Shown: piece after piece, positions 17,184 through 27,021 of the stretch | Layout of the letters: the number at the start of each line of letters is the position of its first letter | Numbering within the stretch: the first letter of the stretch is position 1 | Source: an uncultured Pontibacter sp. | Lineage (GTDB): Bacteria > Bacteroidota > Bacteroidia > Cytophagales > Hymenobacteraceae | Assembly: GCF_947499215.1 (NCBI RefSeq) | Contig: NZ_CANMNI010000001.1 | Span: 496,001 to 560,000 of the forward strand | Length of the DNA stretch: 64,000 nt | Reading direction: 5' to 3' | Notes under the pieces: generated by a model | Told to the model about the DNA's origin: nothing | Databases searched by the model: none | Seen by the model: only the letters and a program-made list of their open reading frames with translations | Translations under genes and position numbers: made by a program

Positions 17184-17398
17184 GGTCGATGTGTGTTTGG
17201 CTGTTTATTGTTTATTCCTTGTTGATGATGTAGTAAAGGTATAGCACACCCGACCTGTTTGAAAGCCATGCTTTTGATATTAAGGACATTTCATTTTTAT
17301 ATTATTCAATGCTATCAAGTTATCATCCAGTTACTTACATTTACATAATCAGACTTTATAAATTTAAAACAAGGCCTCGGTTCAATAAAATAAAGTGC

Positions 17399-18922
17399 AT
17401 GGATGACCTGAAGATTACACTGGAGACGCTCGATGCAGAAGACAGGCGAGAACTGGGTGCTTTTATACAGCGACAGAAAAAGAAGAAGAGCCGAAAGGAC
17501 CTCGAACTCTACAAGCTGCTGCTACAGGAGAAACACTACAAGCCCGAGCAATTAATCGCCCGCATATACCCGGAAGACCCCAACCCCGTGGCCTACTATG
17601 CGCTTCGCAAAAGGCTGACACGGCACCTGACTGATTTCATCATGCTGAAGCGGATGGAAGAGGACAGCACGGCCGCCGCCACGATCATGGGCCTGCTTTC
17701 GCTGGCCCGTTACCTGTTTGACGCGCGGGTGGAGCGGCTGGCGTGGACCTACCTTTCCAAAGCCGAGAAACTGGCCGCCGCCAACGAGCAGTACGATCTG
17801 CTCAACACCATTTACAACCTGCAGATCGAGAAAGCGGACAGTGCGTATGCCGAGGATCTAAGTCAGATCATTTCGCGTCGCAACCAGAACAAAATAGCCG
17901 CCGACGAAGATGAGCGGGCCAACATCGCCAGCAGCATAATTAACCAACGACTACAGGCCGTCCGACGTCAGGGCAGCGACCTGCATTTCGACAAGATCAT
18001 ACAGGAGGTGCTCCACGGTTACAACCTGACCGAGGCGGTGAGCAAGCGCCCCTCCCTACTTTACAAGCTGATGTCCATCGCCCGAAGCGCGGTGCTGGCC
18101 CGTAAGGATTTTCTTTCCTTTGAGCCCTACATCATCAGTCAATATCACGAAACGGAACAGAAGCATGGCTTTATCAAAGCACACCAGTACTACAAGCTCA
18201 GCCTGCTTTACATGATCGCGCACGTGCTGTACCGTAACAAGAAATTCGGGGAGTCGGTACATTATCTGGCTGAGCTGAATAACTGCCTGAACGGAGAGGG
18301 CAAGAGCCATTACGCCACCTTCTACCCGCGCTATATTTTTCTGATGGTGGCCAATCTGGTTTTTCTGCGCTGCAACGACGAGGCCGTCGCGCTGATGGAG
18401 AAGCTACTCTACAAGAGCAAAGTGAACCTGAGTCAGCGTGACCAGCTGACCGCCCAATTGGGCTTGAGTTTCAACTACTTTGCGCAGGGGTCGTTTGGCA
18501 AGGCGAACCGAGTGCTGATGGGCATGAAGCGATCCGACAAATGGCTGGAGTCGACAATGGGCCGCGAGTGGGTGCTGAAGAAGAAAATGGGTGAGCTTAT
18601 TCTGCAGTACGAGCTCGGCAACGAAGATCTTGTGCTGAACAGAATACGCGCCTTTGAGCGCACTTTCAAAGAACTGCTGCAGCAGCCCGCCTACCATAAC
18701 GTGAAGCAGTATTTGCAATTGATCAAGCACATGGTTGACCAACCGGAAGCCGTGGCAGGTCCTGCCTTTTTTCAGCAGGTGGAACAGAGTCTCGAGTTCG
18801 ATTCTTTTGAAAACACTGATATCCAAGCCATGAGCTTCTACGCTTGGCTGAAAGCCAAAATGCTTCGTCGGCCCTACTACGAAATACTGCTCGAACTGGC
18901 CCAAAGCGATAGAGGCAGCTAA
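17399..18922 (+). CDS. Large helical protein of unknown function
   Basis: About 507 residues from the ATG at 17399. The longer in-frame start at 17309 adds an AT-rich, unlikely N-terminus. It is soluble and almost entirely helical, with repeat-like hydrophobic spacing that suggests TPR-like solenoids. A Lys-rich patch (QRQKKKKSRKD) is at about residue 29. No catalytic motif was recognised. Similar long helical proteins are frequent in Bacteroidota without assigned function. Confidence 0.75.
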   Translation: MDDLKITLETLDAEDRRELGAFIQRQKKKKSRKDLELYKLLLQEKHYKPEQLIARIYPEDPNPVAYYALRKRLTRHLTDFIMLKRMEEDSTAAATIMGLLSLARYLFDARVERLAWTYLSKAEKLAAANEQYDLLNTIYNLQIEKADSAYAEDLSQIISRRNQNKIAADEDERANIASSIINQRLQAVRRQGSDLHFDKIIQEVLHGYNLTEAVSKRPSLLYKLMSIARSAVLARKDFLSFEPYIISQYHETEQKHGFIKAHQYYKLSLLYMIAHVLYRNKKFGESVHYLAELNNCLNGEGKSHYATFYPRYIFLMVANLVFLRCNDEAVALMEKLLYKSKVNLSQRDQLTAQLGLSFNYFAQGSFGKANRVLMGMKRSDKWLESTMGREWVLKKKMGELILQYELGNEDLVLNRIRAFERTFKELLQQPAYHNVKQYLQLIKHMVDQPEAVAGPAFFQQVEQSLEFDSFENTDIQAMSFYAWLKAKMLRRPYYEILLELAQSDRGS

Positions 18923-19010
18923 ACACCGACGGCAATCAAAACACAAAAAACGGGCGCGCTCGTATGGGCTAGTAAGATAAATTGGAAATATCAGCAAAGA
19001 GAAACAGACC

Positions 19011-19508
19011 ATGGCAGCAGACAAGTATACCGTTCCGGCGCAGACACGCATAGGGCATGTGCATCTTAAAGTGGCCGACCTGGATCGGGCACTGGCCTTT
19101 TACCGCGACCTGCTCGGTTTTGAACTCGTGATGATGTACGGACCGGACGCGGCATTTATTTCAGCAGGGGGCTACCACCACCACATCGGTCTGAATACGT
19201 GGTATAGCAAAGGAGGTACACCGCCGCCGCCAAGCAGCACCGGCCTTTTTCATACCGCCATCCTCTACCCTTCCCGCAAAGATCTGGCTGCCATTCTGAA
19301 GCGCATTAAAGAGGCCGACTACCGACTTGACGGTGCCTCGGACCACGGTGTTTCAGAGGCGCTATACCTGTCGGACCCCGACGGAAACGGGGTGGAGCTG
19401 TACTGGGACCGACCGCAGGAAAACTGGCCTCGAACCGAGGATGGCTCCATCACCATGTATACCCAGCCACTCGACCTGCAAGACCTGCTCAGCGAGTTAG
19501 AAAAGTAA
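19011..19508 (+). CDS. VOC-superfamily (glyoxalase/dioxygenase-like) protein
   Basis: A 165-residue protein. HVHLKVADLDRALAFYRDLLGF (about 17-38) is the classic opening of a vicinal-oxygen-chelate module. GLFHTAILYPSR begins the second module, and YLSDPDGNGVELYWD near residue 125 carries the metal-ligand Glu. It could be a glyoxalase or extradiol dioxygenase-like enzyme; the substrate is not evident. It lies 24 nt before the flavin reductase gene, so is likely co-transcribed. Confidence 0.85.
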   Translation: MAADKYTVPAQTRIGHVHLKVADLDRALAFYRDLLGFELVMMYGPDAAFISAGGYHHHIGLNTWYSKGGTPPPPSSTGLFHTAILYPSRKDLAAILKRIKEADYRLDGASDHGVSEALYLSDPDGNGVELYWDRPQENWPRTEDGSITMYTQPLDLQDLLSELEK

Positions 19509-19532
19509 AACAGGAATCCAACTGATCGCACT

Positions 19533-20093
19533 ATGCCTCACATCGCCATCATCTCCTCCAGCGTGCGCACCGGTCGCAAAAGTCATCGGGTGGCCCTCTA
19601 TTTTAAGACATATTTAGAAGAGCATCAACACGCCTCCGCTGAGATCATCGACCTGAAAAGCTACGATTTTCCTGTGTTTGAAGAGCGCTACAGTCGACAG
19701 CACGAACCTACCGTTGCGATGCGCGAGTTCAGAGATAAAATTCTAGAGGCTGACGGCATCATCATCGTGACCCCGGAGTACAACGGAGGCTATCCTGCCA
19801 GCTTAAAAAACGTGGTCGACCTGCTTTACGATGAGTGGCATCGCAAGCCTGTTGCCATCTCCACCGTTTCGGGGGGCGCATTCGGCGGCACGCAGGTGAT
19901 CACGTCGCTGCAGTTCACGCTCTGGAAAATGCATGCTTGGACCGTACCTGCCATGTTCCCTGTGCCCAAGGTACAGGACAATTACGACGCAGAAGGTAAA
20001 CCCGCAGACAAGGAAGCCACAGACAAGCGGGCCGCTGCTTTTGTGGGTGAGTTGCTCTGGTGTGTGGAGGCTAAAAGGAAGATGGAGGACTAA
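19533..20093 (+). CDS. NADPH-dependent FMN reductase family protein
   Basis: A 186-residue flavodoxin-like protein. ISSSVRTGRKSHRVA (about 7-21) matches the phosphate-binding loop for FMN, and VTPEYNGGYPASLKN (about 80-94) is the family signature near the flavin. Such enzymes reduce quinones, azo dyes or flavins with NAD(P)H. It ends 3 nt before the stop of the convergent thioesterase gene. Confidence 0.87.
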   Translation: MPHIAIISSSVRTGRKSHRVALYFKTYLEEHQHASAEIIDLKSYDFPVFEERYSRQHEPTVAMREFRDKILEADGIIIVTPEYNGGYPASLKNVVDLLYDEWHRKPVAISTVSGGAFGGTQVITSLQFTLWKMHAWTVPAMFPVPKVQDNYDAEGKPADKEATDKRAAAFVGELLWCVEAKRKMED

Positions 20094-20096
20094 CCC

Positions 20097-20534
20097 CTAC
20101 CCTTCCATCTCCACATAGTCAGCGCTGCGTGGCAGTTCCATGAAATGCTGAGCCAGTTCTTCCGGCAGTGTGGCAAGTTTCCGCTTCAAAATATCGATCC
20201 AAGCACCCTCTACTTTGATGACGGCCGCTTTTACGCCATCGGCTTTATACAGTTCATGGCGCAGGGCCCAGCGGGAACCGTCTTTGCGGCTGGCCGTCAG
20301 CTCTGTCTTGATCGTGATCTCCTCGTTAATGCCCACCTCGCGCAGGTAGGTGGTCTCCTCTTTGAACAGGATCGGACCAATGTGCAGACGCTGAAAAGTT
20401 TTAAGGTCCAGCCCCAGTTCTTCGAGGGCTTCGATACGGGCCTGTGCCGCAAAGTCGGCATAGGCGGAGTGGCGCATGTGCATGTTCGCATCCAAGTGCG
20501 ACCACATGACTTTATTGGTATAGGTATGGGACAT
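20097..20534 (-). CDS. Acyl-CoA thioesterase, 4HBT hotdog family
   Basis: A 145-residue hotdog-fold protein. WSHLDANMHMRHSAYADF (about 11-28) is the signature helix with the catalytic Asp of 4-hydroxybenzoyl-CoA-type thioesterases. It hydrolyses acyl-CoA thioesters; chain preference is unknown. Convergent with the FMN reductase gene. Confidence 0.85.
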   Translation of the reverse strand: MSHTYTNKVMWSHLDANMHMRHSAYADFAAQARIEALEELGLDLKTFQRLHIGPILFKEETTYLREVGINEEITIKTELTASRKDGSRWALRHELYKADGVKAAVIKVEGAWIDILKRKLATLPEELAQHFMELPRSADYVEMEG

Positions 20535-20718
20535 GTGTTTTTGTTTTTCAGACTAGAGAAACGGTGTGTAGCCTGCAAAGTTAAAACACTGAAGTATAAC
20601 ACAGGATGATTTTTTAAAGGAGAGGCCAAAATTAGATGATTCTATTGCACTCTGTCTTTAACTTTAATTTTAAATTTACGAAGCAATAGCACCCCACACA
20701 GTTTTTCACCCGAGGTAT

Positions 20719-23700
20719 ATGAGAATAACTTTACTACTTTTTGCGTTTATTTTTCTTTTTCTTCAGCAAAGCCAAGGACAGGAGACTTCCTTAGAGATTA
20801 AACATATGATAGGGCCCACACTCACTACTCCAGTGGGTGTTGTGCTAGATGAGGAGGGAAACTTATATGTCGCCAATAGTTACCAAGTGCGGGTTTTAGA
20901 GGCAAACGGTGATTTTAAAAAAGATATCACTTTTGAAGATGCACCTGCCCCAGGCAAAGCACGCGCTATTGCCAAAGACCAGAATGGGAATATCTATATC
21001 TGGGATTCATTAACCAGATATCTCTACAAATCAGACAAAGAAGGCAATTTTCTTTTTAAGTTCAGAAACACTTATACAAATACATACCATGGCACAGCTG
21101 TAGAAGGAATAGCAGTAGCTCCGGACGGTAGTATTTATATCACGGATGTTTACCAACATGTGGTAAGAAAGTTTAGCAACGATGGCCAGTTTATTCATGA
21201 GTTAAATGGCCTTAAAACACCGATTGATGTGGCCGTAGGATCAGATGGAAGTGTATTTGTAGCAGACTCACACCATAGTCGGATAGTGAAATTCTCTGCA
21301 GCAGGGCAGCTTGTTACCAGTTACGCTAATCCGGGCAATGCTACTCAAGGATTTAACATGCCTACAGGTATAGAAGTCGATGAAAAAGGTATACTGTATG
21401 TAGCAGATGCTGGTACGCGCATGGTACATGCTTTCCATGAAAGTGGGGAGCATCGCATGAGTGTGATGCTGCAAAGCATTGGTCAGGGAATAAATATGGG
21501 TGTCGGGCTAGACGCTACCGGCAATATCTATGTATCCGGCAGCGGCAGCCTTACTTTTACACCAATGGGTGGAAAAATCATTAAGCTATCCCCACAAGGT
21601 GAAATACTGGCAGAATACGGCTCCCAACTGGCTGCTACAGACAGGCTTGTGTTGACAGCATTAGAGACGGACAGTGCAGGTCATTACTTCTATGCCGGAG
21701 ATTGGCTGACGCGTAAAGTGCACGTGTTCAACAGGCAAGGGATAAAGCTCAGAGAGTTTGGCACCAACGGGCCTGACTCGGAGTTCAACGCCATACAGGA
21801 TATTGCTTCGGGCACTGATGGCTCTGTTTATGTTTTGGATAGCCTGAGAGAAGGTCGCGTTCGCAGATATAGCGCAATCGGAAGTTTCATTTCGGAATTT
21901 GATGCCATTCCTGATCAGGAAATAAGGTCTCAGCCTCGGCATAAGTTAACACTTGGCTTAGATCAGAATTTCTATGTGCTGGGGACTGGAAAAGTGGTTA
22001 AATACAACAAACTGGGCAAACTCCTATCAGTTATACAATTATCCGATACAATTGCTTTCAGCAGTATTCCAACCTATAAAGATATTGCGGTAGATGCGGC
22101 AGGTAACCTCTACGTGATCATTCATGAAAACAGGTATGATGCGGGACTGAATGCAGTATATCATGTAAATAAGTATGCTGCATCGGGTGAAATAATTACA
22201 AAGTTTGTGACTAGGGGGAGAACAATGGGAGGAGAGAATATCCCTAAAAGTATAGAAATTGACAAACAAGGGAACATTTACATAGCAGGAACCTCGGTTG
22301 ATATTTTCAATACAGCAGGAGCTCTAACAGGACATGTTCCTGTTTTGGGCGATGAGGTCTCTGTAAGCGCCGATGGTCACAATATGCTCGTCGGTAATAC
22401 GCATAGAGAACATGTCTATATCCTAAGTAAGTCTTCTGATTCAGACGATTCAAACAGTTATATATCCGGCACCATTTATCATGACGCGAACTCAGACGGC
22501 CAATTCGGCTCAAATGAATCAAGGTTAAAAGACATTCTCGTAAGAGTAGAGCCGGGTTCAGTTTTTGGTAAGTCTGATGCTTCCGGAAACTACAAAATAG
22601 CGGTGGATGCGACCGGTACTTATGAAGTATCACAGGTTATACCCAAAATACAGGGAATAGAAATAACACAAACCTCCCCGGAGGCCAATCAACCACATTC
22701 AGTTACCATCTCCAAAGGTAAAACCACAGTACTAGGCCTAAACTTCGGCAACCAAGTTACCCTTTCCCCTCGCCTTTCTGTTAGCGTTTCCTCCACCCGC
22801 CGGCGCCGCTGCTTTGAGAGCACTACTACTGTTCGCTACAACAACTCCGGCTTTGCCGCTGCCCCGGACGCCAAAGTATACCTGCAGCTGCCCAAGGAGG
22901 TGGAACTTCTCTCGGCCGATAAACCCTATACCTTGCTGCCTGACGGCACCTACGAGTTTGCCGTAGGCGATCTGGCGGCCGGGCAGAGCGGTGTGATAAT
23001 GATAGAGGACAAGGTAACATGCGGCGACGAGTCAGTACGCAACCGCACGGTCTGCACCCGCGCTTGGATCACGCCCTCCAACAACAAGCCAGTCACTCGG
23101 GTGGCGACCGTCACCATTACCGGCCAGTGCAACTACGATCTGGGCATGGTGCGCTTCGTTATCAAAAACACCGGCACTGCCAACATGGAGACCGCCGAGC
23201 TCTTTCGCAAATACATAGATGGGGACCTTGCTTCCATTGAGCAGTACAGACTGGCCGCCGGCGACAGCATCGTGCTGTGGGTGCCGACCAGCGGCATGAC
23301 CGTCCGCTTGGAGGCCGACCAGCCCGACGGAAACGGCGACAACACCAAGGCCAGCGTAACAGTGGAAGCCTGCCGCACCTCCGCCACCCAATCCGGCTTC
23401 AGCACCGGCTTTGTCAGCACCCTGCCAACCGATGACGAGGAGGCCGAGGTATCAGAAGAGTGCATGTTGATTACCGACTCCTACGACCCGAATGATAAGC
23501 TGGTAACACCGGTGGGGCGTACTTCTGAAAACTACACCCCAACCAACACGGCGCTCAAGTACAAGATCCGCTTCCAGAACACGGGCACCGACGTGGCCTA
23601 CCGCGTGGTGGTGGTTGACACCCTCTCCGAGCATCTCGACCTCTCCACGCTGCAGGTAGGCGCCACCTCGCACCCTTCCCGCTTCGAAGTGAGTGGCAAG

Positions 23701-25212
23701 GGACAGCCGGTGCTCACGTGGACCTTCGACAACATTATGCTGCCCGACTCCACGGCCGATGAGCCGGGCAGCCATGGCTACATACAGTTCAGCATCAAAC
23801 CGAAGGCCGATTTGCCGGAGAAGACCTCTGTGGAGAACTTTGCCGACATCTTCTTCGACTTTAACTCCCCGATCCGCACCAATGTCACGATTAACCGCAT
23901 CTACGACATGCCGCCGGTGATCAATGAGGCGGTGCGCATCAATCTGGAGGAGGTGCTGGCCACGCCTAGCATTACGGAGTTCTCCCCCGCCGCCGGCAGG
24001 TATGGCAGTGAGATCACCATCACGGGTAAGCGCTTCTCTGCTGTGGCCGCTGACAATAAGGTATACCTAAACGGAAAGGTCGCCACCGTGGTGACTGCCT
24101 CCCCGACAGAGCTGCGCGTGCTGGTGCCAGCCAACTCATCGACCGGTGAGCTAAAAGTGATCACGCCGGACGGTGGCGTTACGGCATCTGAAATGTTTGA
24201 GGTATACCATCCACCGATTTTCTCAGACTTTAGTCCGGTTGAAGGTAAAATAGGCACAACCGTTACCATTACCGGCGAGCACCTGCAGACTAACTTGATA
24301 GAGGATGTAAAACTAAACGGCTTGGACTGCGAGGTGCTCAGCGCTATCGCCACTTCCCTGACGGTGCGAGTACCGACAGGCGCAGAAACCGGCAGCTTCG
24401 AGCTGCGCACCAAGGGCGGAGAAGTGATGAGTGCCACGCCTTTTGTGGTGTGGCACCAGCCGATCATCAATTCCCTCAGCTCAGAAAATGCGATAGTGGG
24501 TGCGACGATCCATCTAAACGGTGCGCATTTTGCCAACGACAAGACACGCAACAAGGTGAAATTCGGACAAACGCTCGCCACCGTACTTGAGGCCACCCAA
24601 CATCAGCTAACAGTGAAAGTGCCGGAAGGTGCCGAGTCTGGACAGATCAGTCTGGAAACGCCCGGCGGTATGGCTTGGAGTGCCACGACCTTCGAGGTGA
24701 TTCCGGGCCCGAAGTTCACGGCCATGCAACCAGCCAAGGGCACGGTGGGCACGGTGGTGGAGCTCACGGGTGAGCACTTCGGCGTGCAGGGGCACCAGGA
24801 CGTGATCCGCTTTAACGGAGAGCAGGCGCTCGTACTTGAAACCTCTGAAAACAGGTATAAGGTTCGCGTACCCCGTGGTGCCCAAACCGGTAAAGTGACG
24901 ATTAGCGGCTATGGCGGCGTGGCTCAGAGCACCGCGGATTTCGTGGTGGAGGAACTGGCGCCTGCCGAGGCCATACAGGTATACCCTAATCCGAACAACG
25001 GCCAGTTTACAGTCAATCTGCGTCACGCCGACTTTGACGTGCAGCTAATCGAGGTATACGATGCGGTTGGCAAACGCCATCACCAAACGCACATCACGGG
25101 ACCTCGGCCTGAAACGGTAGAGATTAATTTACCTTCCGCTAAATCAGGGCTGTACTTTCTGCAGATACAGACCGAACGCGGTTTGATCACCAAAAAACTG
25201 ACTGTGATGTAA
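20719..25212 (+). CDS. Giant NHL-propeller/IPT protein with T9SS C-terminal sorting domain
   Basis: A 1497-residue secreted protein. A signal peptide (to about residue 20) is followed by NHL-type beta-propeller repeats (about 30-570, with recurring GNLYVAN or GSVFVAD strands). An SdrD-like beta module starts near 580 (SGTIYHDANSDGQFG). A region of DUF11-like repeats covers about 680-1070, and four IPT/TIG domains cover about 1082-1415. The ending is typical for type IX secretion (VYPNPNNGQFTVNL near 1421, GLYFLQI and KKLTV at the end). It is likely surface-exposed or released. The DNA changes from AT-richer to clearly GC-richer near 22740, inside the gene. Confidence 0.88.
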   Translation: MRITLLLFAFIFLFLQQSQGQETSLEIKHMIGPTLTTPVGVVLDEEGNLYVANSYQVRVLEANGDFKKDITFEDAPAPGKARAIAKDQNGNIYIWDSLTRYLYKSDKEGNFLFKFRNTYTNTYHGTAVEGIAVAPDGSIYITDVYQHVVRKFSNDGQFIHELNGLKTPIDVAVGSDGSVFVADSHHSRIVKFSAAGQLVTSYANPGNATQGFNMPTGIEVDEKGILYVADAGTRMVHAFHESGEHRMSVMLQSIGQGINMGVGLDATGNIYVSGSGSLTFTPMGGKIIKLSPQGEILAEYGSQLAATDRLVLTALETDSAGHYFYAGDWLTRKVHVFNRQGIKLREFGTNGPDSEFNAIQDIASGTDGSVYVLDSLREGRVRRYSAIGSFISEFDAIPDQEIRSQPRHKLTLGLDQNFYVLGTGKVVKYNKLGKLLSVIQLSDTIAFSSIPTYKDIAVDAAGNLYVIIHENRYDAGLNAVYHVNKYAASGEIITKFVTRGRTMGGENIPKSIEIDKQGNIYIAGTSVDIFNTAGALTGHVPVLGDEVSVSADGHNMLVGNTHREHVYILSKSSDSDDSNSYISGTIYHDANSDGQFGSNESRLKDILVRVEPGSVFGKSDASGNYKIAVDATGTYEVSQVIPKIQGIEITQTSPEANQPHSVTISKGKTTVLGLNFGNQVTLSPRLSVSVSSTRRRRCFESTTTVRYNNSGFAAAPDAKVYLQLPKEVELLSADKPYTLLPDGTYEFAVGDLAAGQSGVIMIEDKVTCGDESVRNRTVCTRAWITPSNNKPVTRVATVTITGQCNYDLGMVRFVIKNTGTANMETAELFRKYIDGDLASIEQYRLAAGDSIVLWVPTSGMTVRLEADQPDGNGDNTKASVTVEACRTSATQSGFSTGFVSTLPTDDEEAEVSEECMLITDSYDPNDKLVTPVGRTSENYTPTNTALKYKIRFQNTGTDVAYRVVVVDTLSEHLDLSTLQVGATSHPSRFEVSGKGQPVLTWTFDNIMLPDSTADEPGSHGYIQFSIKPKADLPEKTSVENFADIFFDFNSPIRTNVTINRIYDMPPVINEAVRINLEEVLATPSITEFSPAAGRYGSEITITGKRFSAVAADNKVYLNGKVATVVTASPTELRVLVPANSSTGELKVITPDGGVTASEMFEVYHPPIFSDFSPVEGKIGTTVTITGEHLQTNLIEDVKLNGLDCEVLSAIATSLTVRVPTGAETGSFELRTKGGEVMSATPFVVWHQPIINSLSSENAIVGATIHLNGAHFANDKTRNKVKFGQTLATVLEATQHQLTVKVPEGAESGQISLETPGGMAWSATTFEVIPGPKFTAMQPAKGTVGTVVELTGEHFGVQGHQDVIRFNGEQALVLETSENRYKVRVPRGAQTGKVTISGYGGVAQSTADFVVEELAPAEAIQVYPNPNNGQFTVNLRHADFDVQLIEVYDAVGKRHHQTHITGPRPETVEINLPSAKSGLYFLQIQTERGLITKKLTVM

Positions 25213-25237
25213 CTTTCAGCCATTTATATTTTGCAAG

Positions 25238-25278
25238 GCGAAGCCGCTTATTCTATAGATTGAGCGGCTTCGCTTTTT
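25238..25278 (+). terminator. Strong intrinsic terminator after the T9SS protein
   Basis: GCGAAGCCGCT (25238-25248) pairs with AGCGGCTTCGC (25263-25273), 14-nt loop, followed by TTTTT. It lies between convergent genes. Confidence 0.85.
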
Positions 25279-25298
25279 CCTATTCATTATACCTGCCG

Positions 25299-25931
25299 CT
25301 AGTGAGACTTCCGGTACTGCCGCTCCGCCCGCTCTTTAATGCCAAGCAGCATCTTCCGCTCCATCATAAAATGAATCGGGTCGAACAGCAAAAAGACCAA
25401 GACGTTGTAGAGCAGGTTAAATTTACGTCCGTGCGAGCGAATGATGAATCGCGTATTATGGGCATCGATCGGTTGAAGCACAAAAGCACCCCAGCCTTCG
25501 AGCACGATGTAGTGGTTCTTCTCAAGTGCAACTACTTTCAGCAGCGTTTTGTCACCATACACCTTTTTAGAGCCAAGCCGTATCGTGTCGCCAGCCTTCA
25601 GGTGCTGCCACTCCGGCACAATTCGGTCGGCATTGTGGATGTCTGCCCGTACCAAGTTCTCCAGAAAGGAGTAACTGTAAAAGCCGGCTTTGTCTTGTCC
25701 GATCTGTACTAGCCAAGCCCACACCACCTCCACGGGCGCATGTATGGTAACAGCATGATTGGACGCGGCATATGCCATGATCTCATCACCAGGCAGGGGC
25801 TGCGCCGCCTCTGCATCGGTAGCTCCCCACTGCACGTACTGACGCCTGAATATCGCCAAAGCCGCCACATAGCCTAGTAGTGCGGCAACAGCCAACGTCC
25901 CTTTTCCCATCTTCCTCTTCGTCATAGCCAT
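25299..25931 (-). CDS. SRPBCC-superfamily membrane-anchored protein
   Basis: A 210-residue protein. An N-terminal TM (about 8-25) is followed by a START/SRPBCC-like domain (VTIHAPVEVVWAWLVQIGQDKAGFYSY near 60-87), as in polyketide-cyclase-like and lipid-binding proteins. The C-terminus has a hydrophobic helix (LLYNVLVFLLFDP). It may bind a hydrophobic ligand at the membrane. No specific substrate can be given. Confidence 0.8.
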   Translation of the reverse strand: MAMTKRKMGKGTLAVAALLGYVAALAIFRRQYVQWGATDAEAAQPLPGDEIMAYAASNHAVTIHAPVEVVWAWLVQIGQDKAGFYSYSFLENLVRADIHNADRIVPEWQHLKAGDTIRLGSKKVYGDKTLLKVVALEKNHYIVLEGWGAFVLQPIDAHNTRFIIRSHGRKFNLLYNVLVFLLFDPIHFMMERKMLLGIKERAERQYRKSH

Positions 25932-26214
25932 TTTTTAAATATTATCTGCATTCTGCTATCAACTTCCTGTGGCTACCGCAACACAGCCAAACAATTATTA
26001 AGACAGTTTTTTGTCTTTCTCCTACTACATACGTATAACTTATCAAATAATATTTATCAATATAGTAAACACACCTATTACGTAGTATCACGGCTACCCA
26101 AACGCACCCTTCATACTTCTTTATACAAAGTAGCTTCAGCTACTCCTGCTAGAAGTAGTCAGAAGACCCTTGATGTTAAGTTTTCCTAAAGATCTCCATT
26201 GCTATACTACTATT

Positions 26215-26970
26215 ATGGAAAGAGAATTTGAAAACAAAGTAGCCATTGTAACCGGGGGAAGTTTCGGTATAGGCAGAGCCACGGCCATTATGTTCGCGCA
26301 ACGGGGTGCCAAAGTGGCCATAGTAGATTGGGTGGAAGACCAAGAAGCTTTGAACGCTATCCAACAAGGTGGTGGTGAGGCGATTTTTATCAAATGTGAT
26401 GTCTCCAAAGCCGGCAATGTACAGGCCATGGTCGAGAAGACGGTCACCACCTTTGGCAGACTGGACTATGCCTTCAACAATGCGGGTATAGAGGGTGAAT
26501 CGGCTCCTACCCATGAGGGTACGGAGGAAAATTTTGAAAAAGTAATCGGCATCAACCTGAAAGGTGTCTGGTTGTGCATGAAATACCAGATTCCGCACAT
26601 GCTTCGTCAGGGAAAGGGCGCTATTGTCAATTGCTCTTCCATAGCCGGCGTGATCGGCTTTCCGGGTATACCTGCCTATACCGCTTCGAAACACGGGGTG
26701 ATCGGCCTCACCAAAACCGCTGCACTCGAATACGCCACCACAGGCATACGCGTTAATGCCGTTTGCCCCGGCGTGATCCAGACACCGATGATTGACCGGT
26801 TCATCGACAAAAATAAAACAACCAAAGAAGCCATGATCAGCGGTGAGCCTCTAGGCAGAGCAGGCACACCCGAGGAAATTGCGGAAGCCGCCCTCTGGCT
26901 CTGTTCCGATGCCTCCTCTTTCGTTACAGGCCATGCACTGTTGGCAGACGGCGGCTGGGTAGCAAGATGA
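26215..26970 (+). CDS. Short-chain dehydrogenase/reductase (SDR)
   Basis: A 251-residue classical SDR from the ATG at 26215; the longer in-frame start at 26170 is less likely. TGGSFGIG (about 14-21) binds the cofactor, an Asp after the second strand (VDW) suggests NAD(H), NNAG is near residue 87, and Ser plus YTASK form the active site. Ends with TGHALLADGGW, typical for glucose-dehydrogenase-like or FabG-like members. It lies 51 nt before acsA and may share its transcript. Confidence 0.88.
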   Translation: MEREFENKVAIVTGGSFGIGRATAIMFAQRGAKVAIVDWVEDQEALNAIQQGGGEAIFIKCDVSKAGNVQAMVEKTVTTFGRLDYAFNNAGIEGESAPTHEGTEENFEKVIGINLKGVWLCMKYQIPHMLRQGKGAIVNCSSIAGVIGFPGIPAYTASKHGVIGLTKTAALEYATTGIRVNAVCPGVIQTPMIDRFIDKNKTTKEAMISGEPLGRAGTPEEIAEAALWLCSDASSFVTGHALLADGGWVAR

Positions 26971-27021
26971 ATTAAGATTGAGGAATTAATCATTATCCAA
27001 TAATAATTATTCATTAATAAA

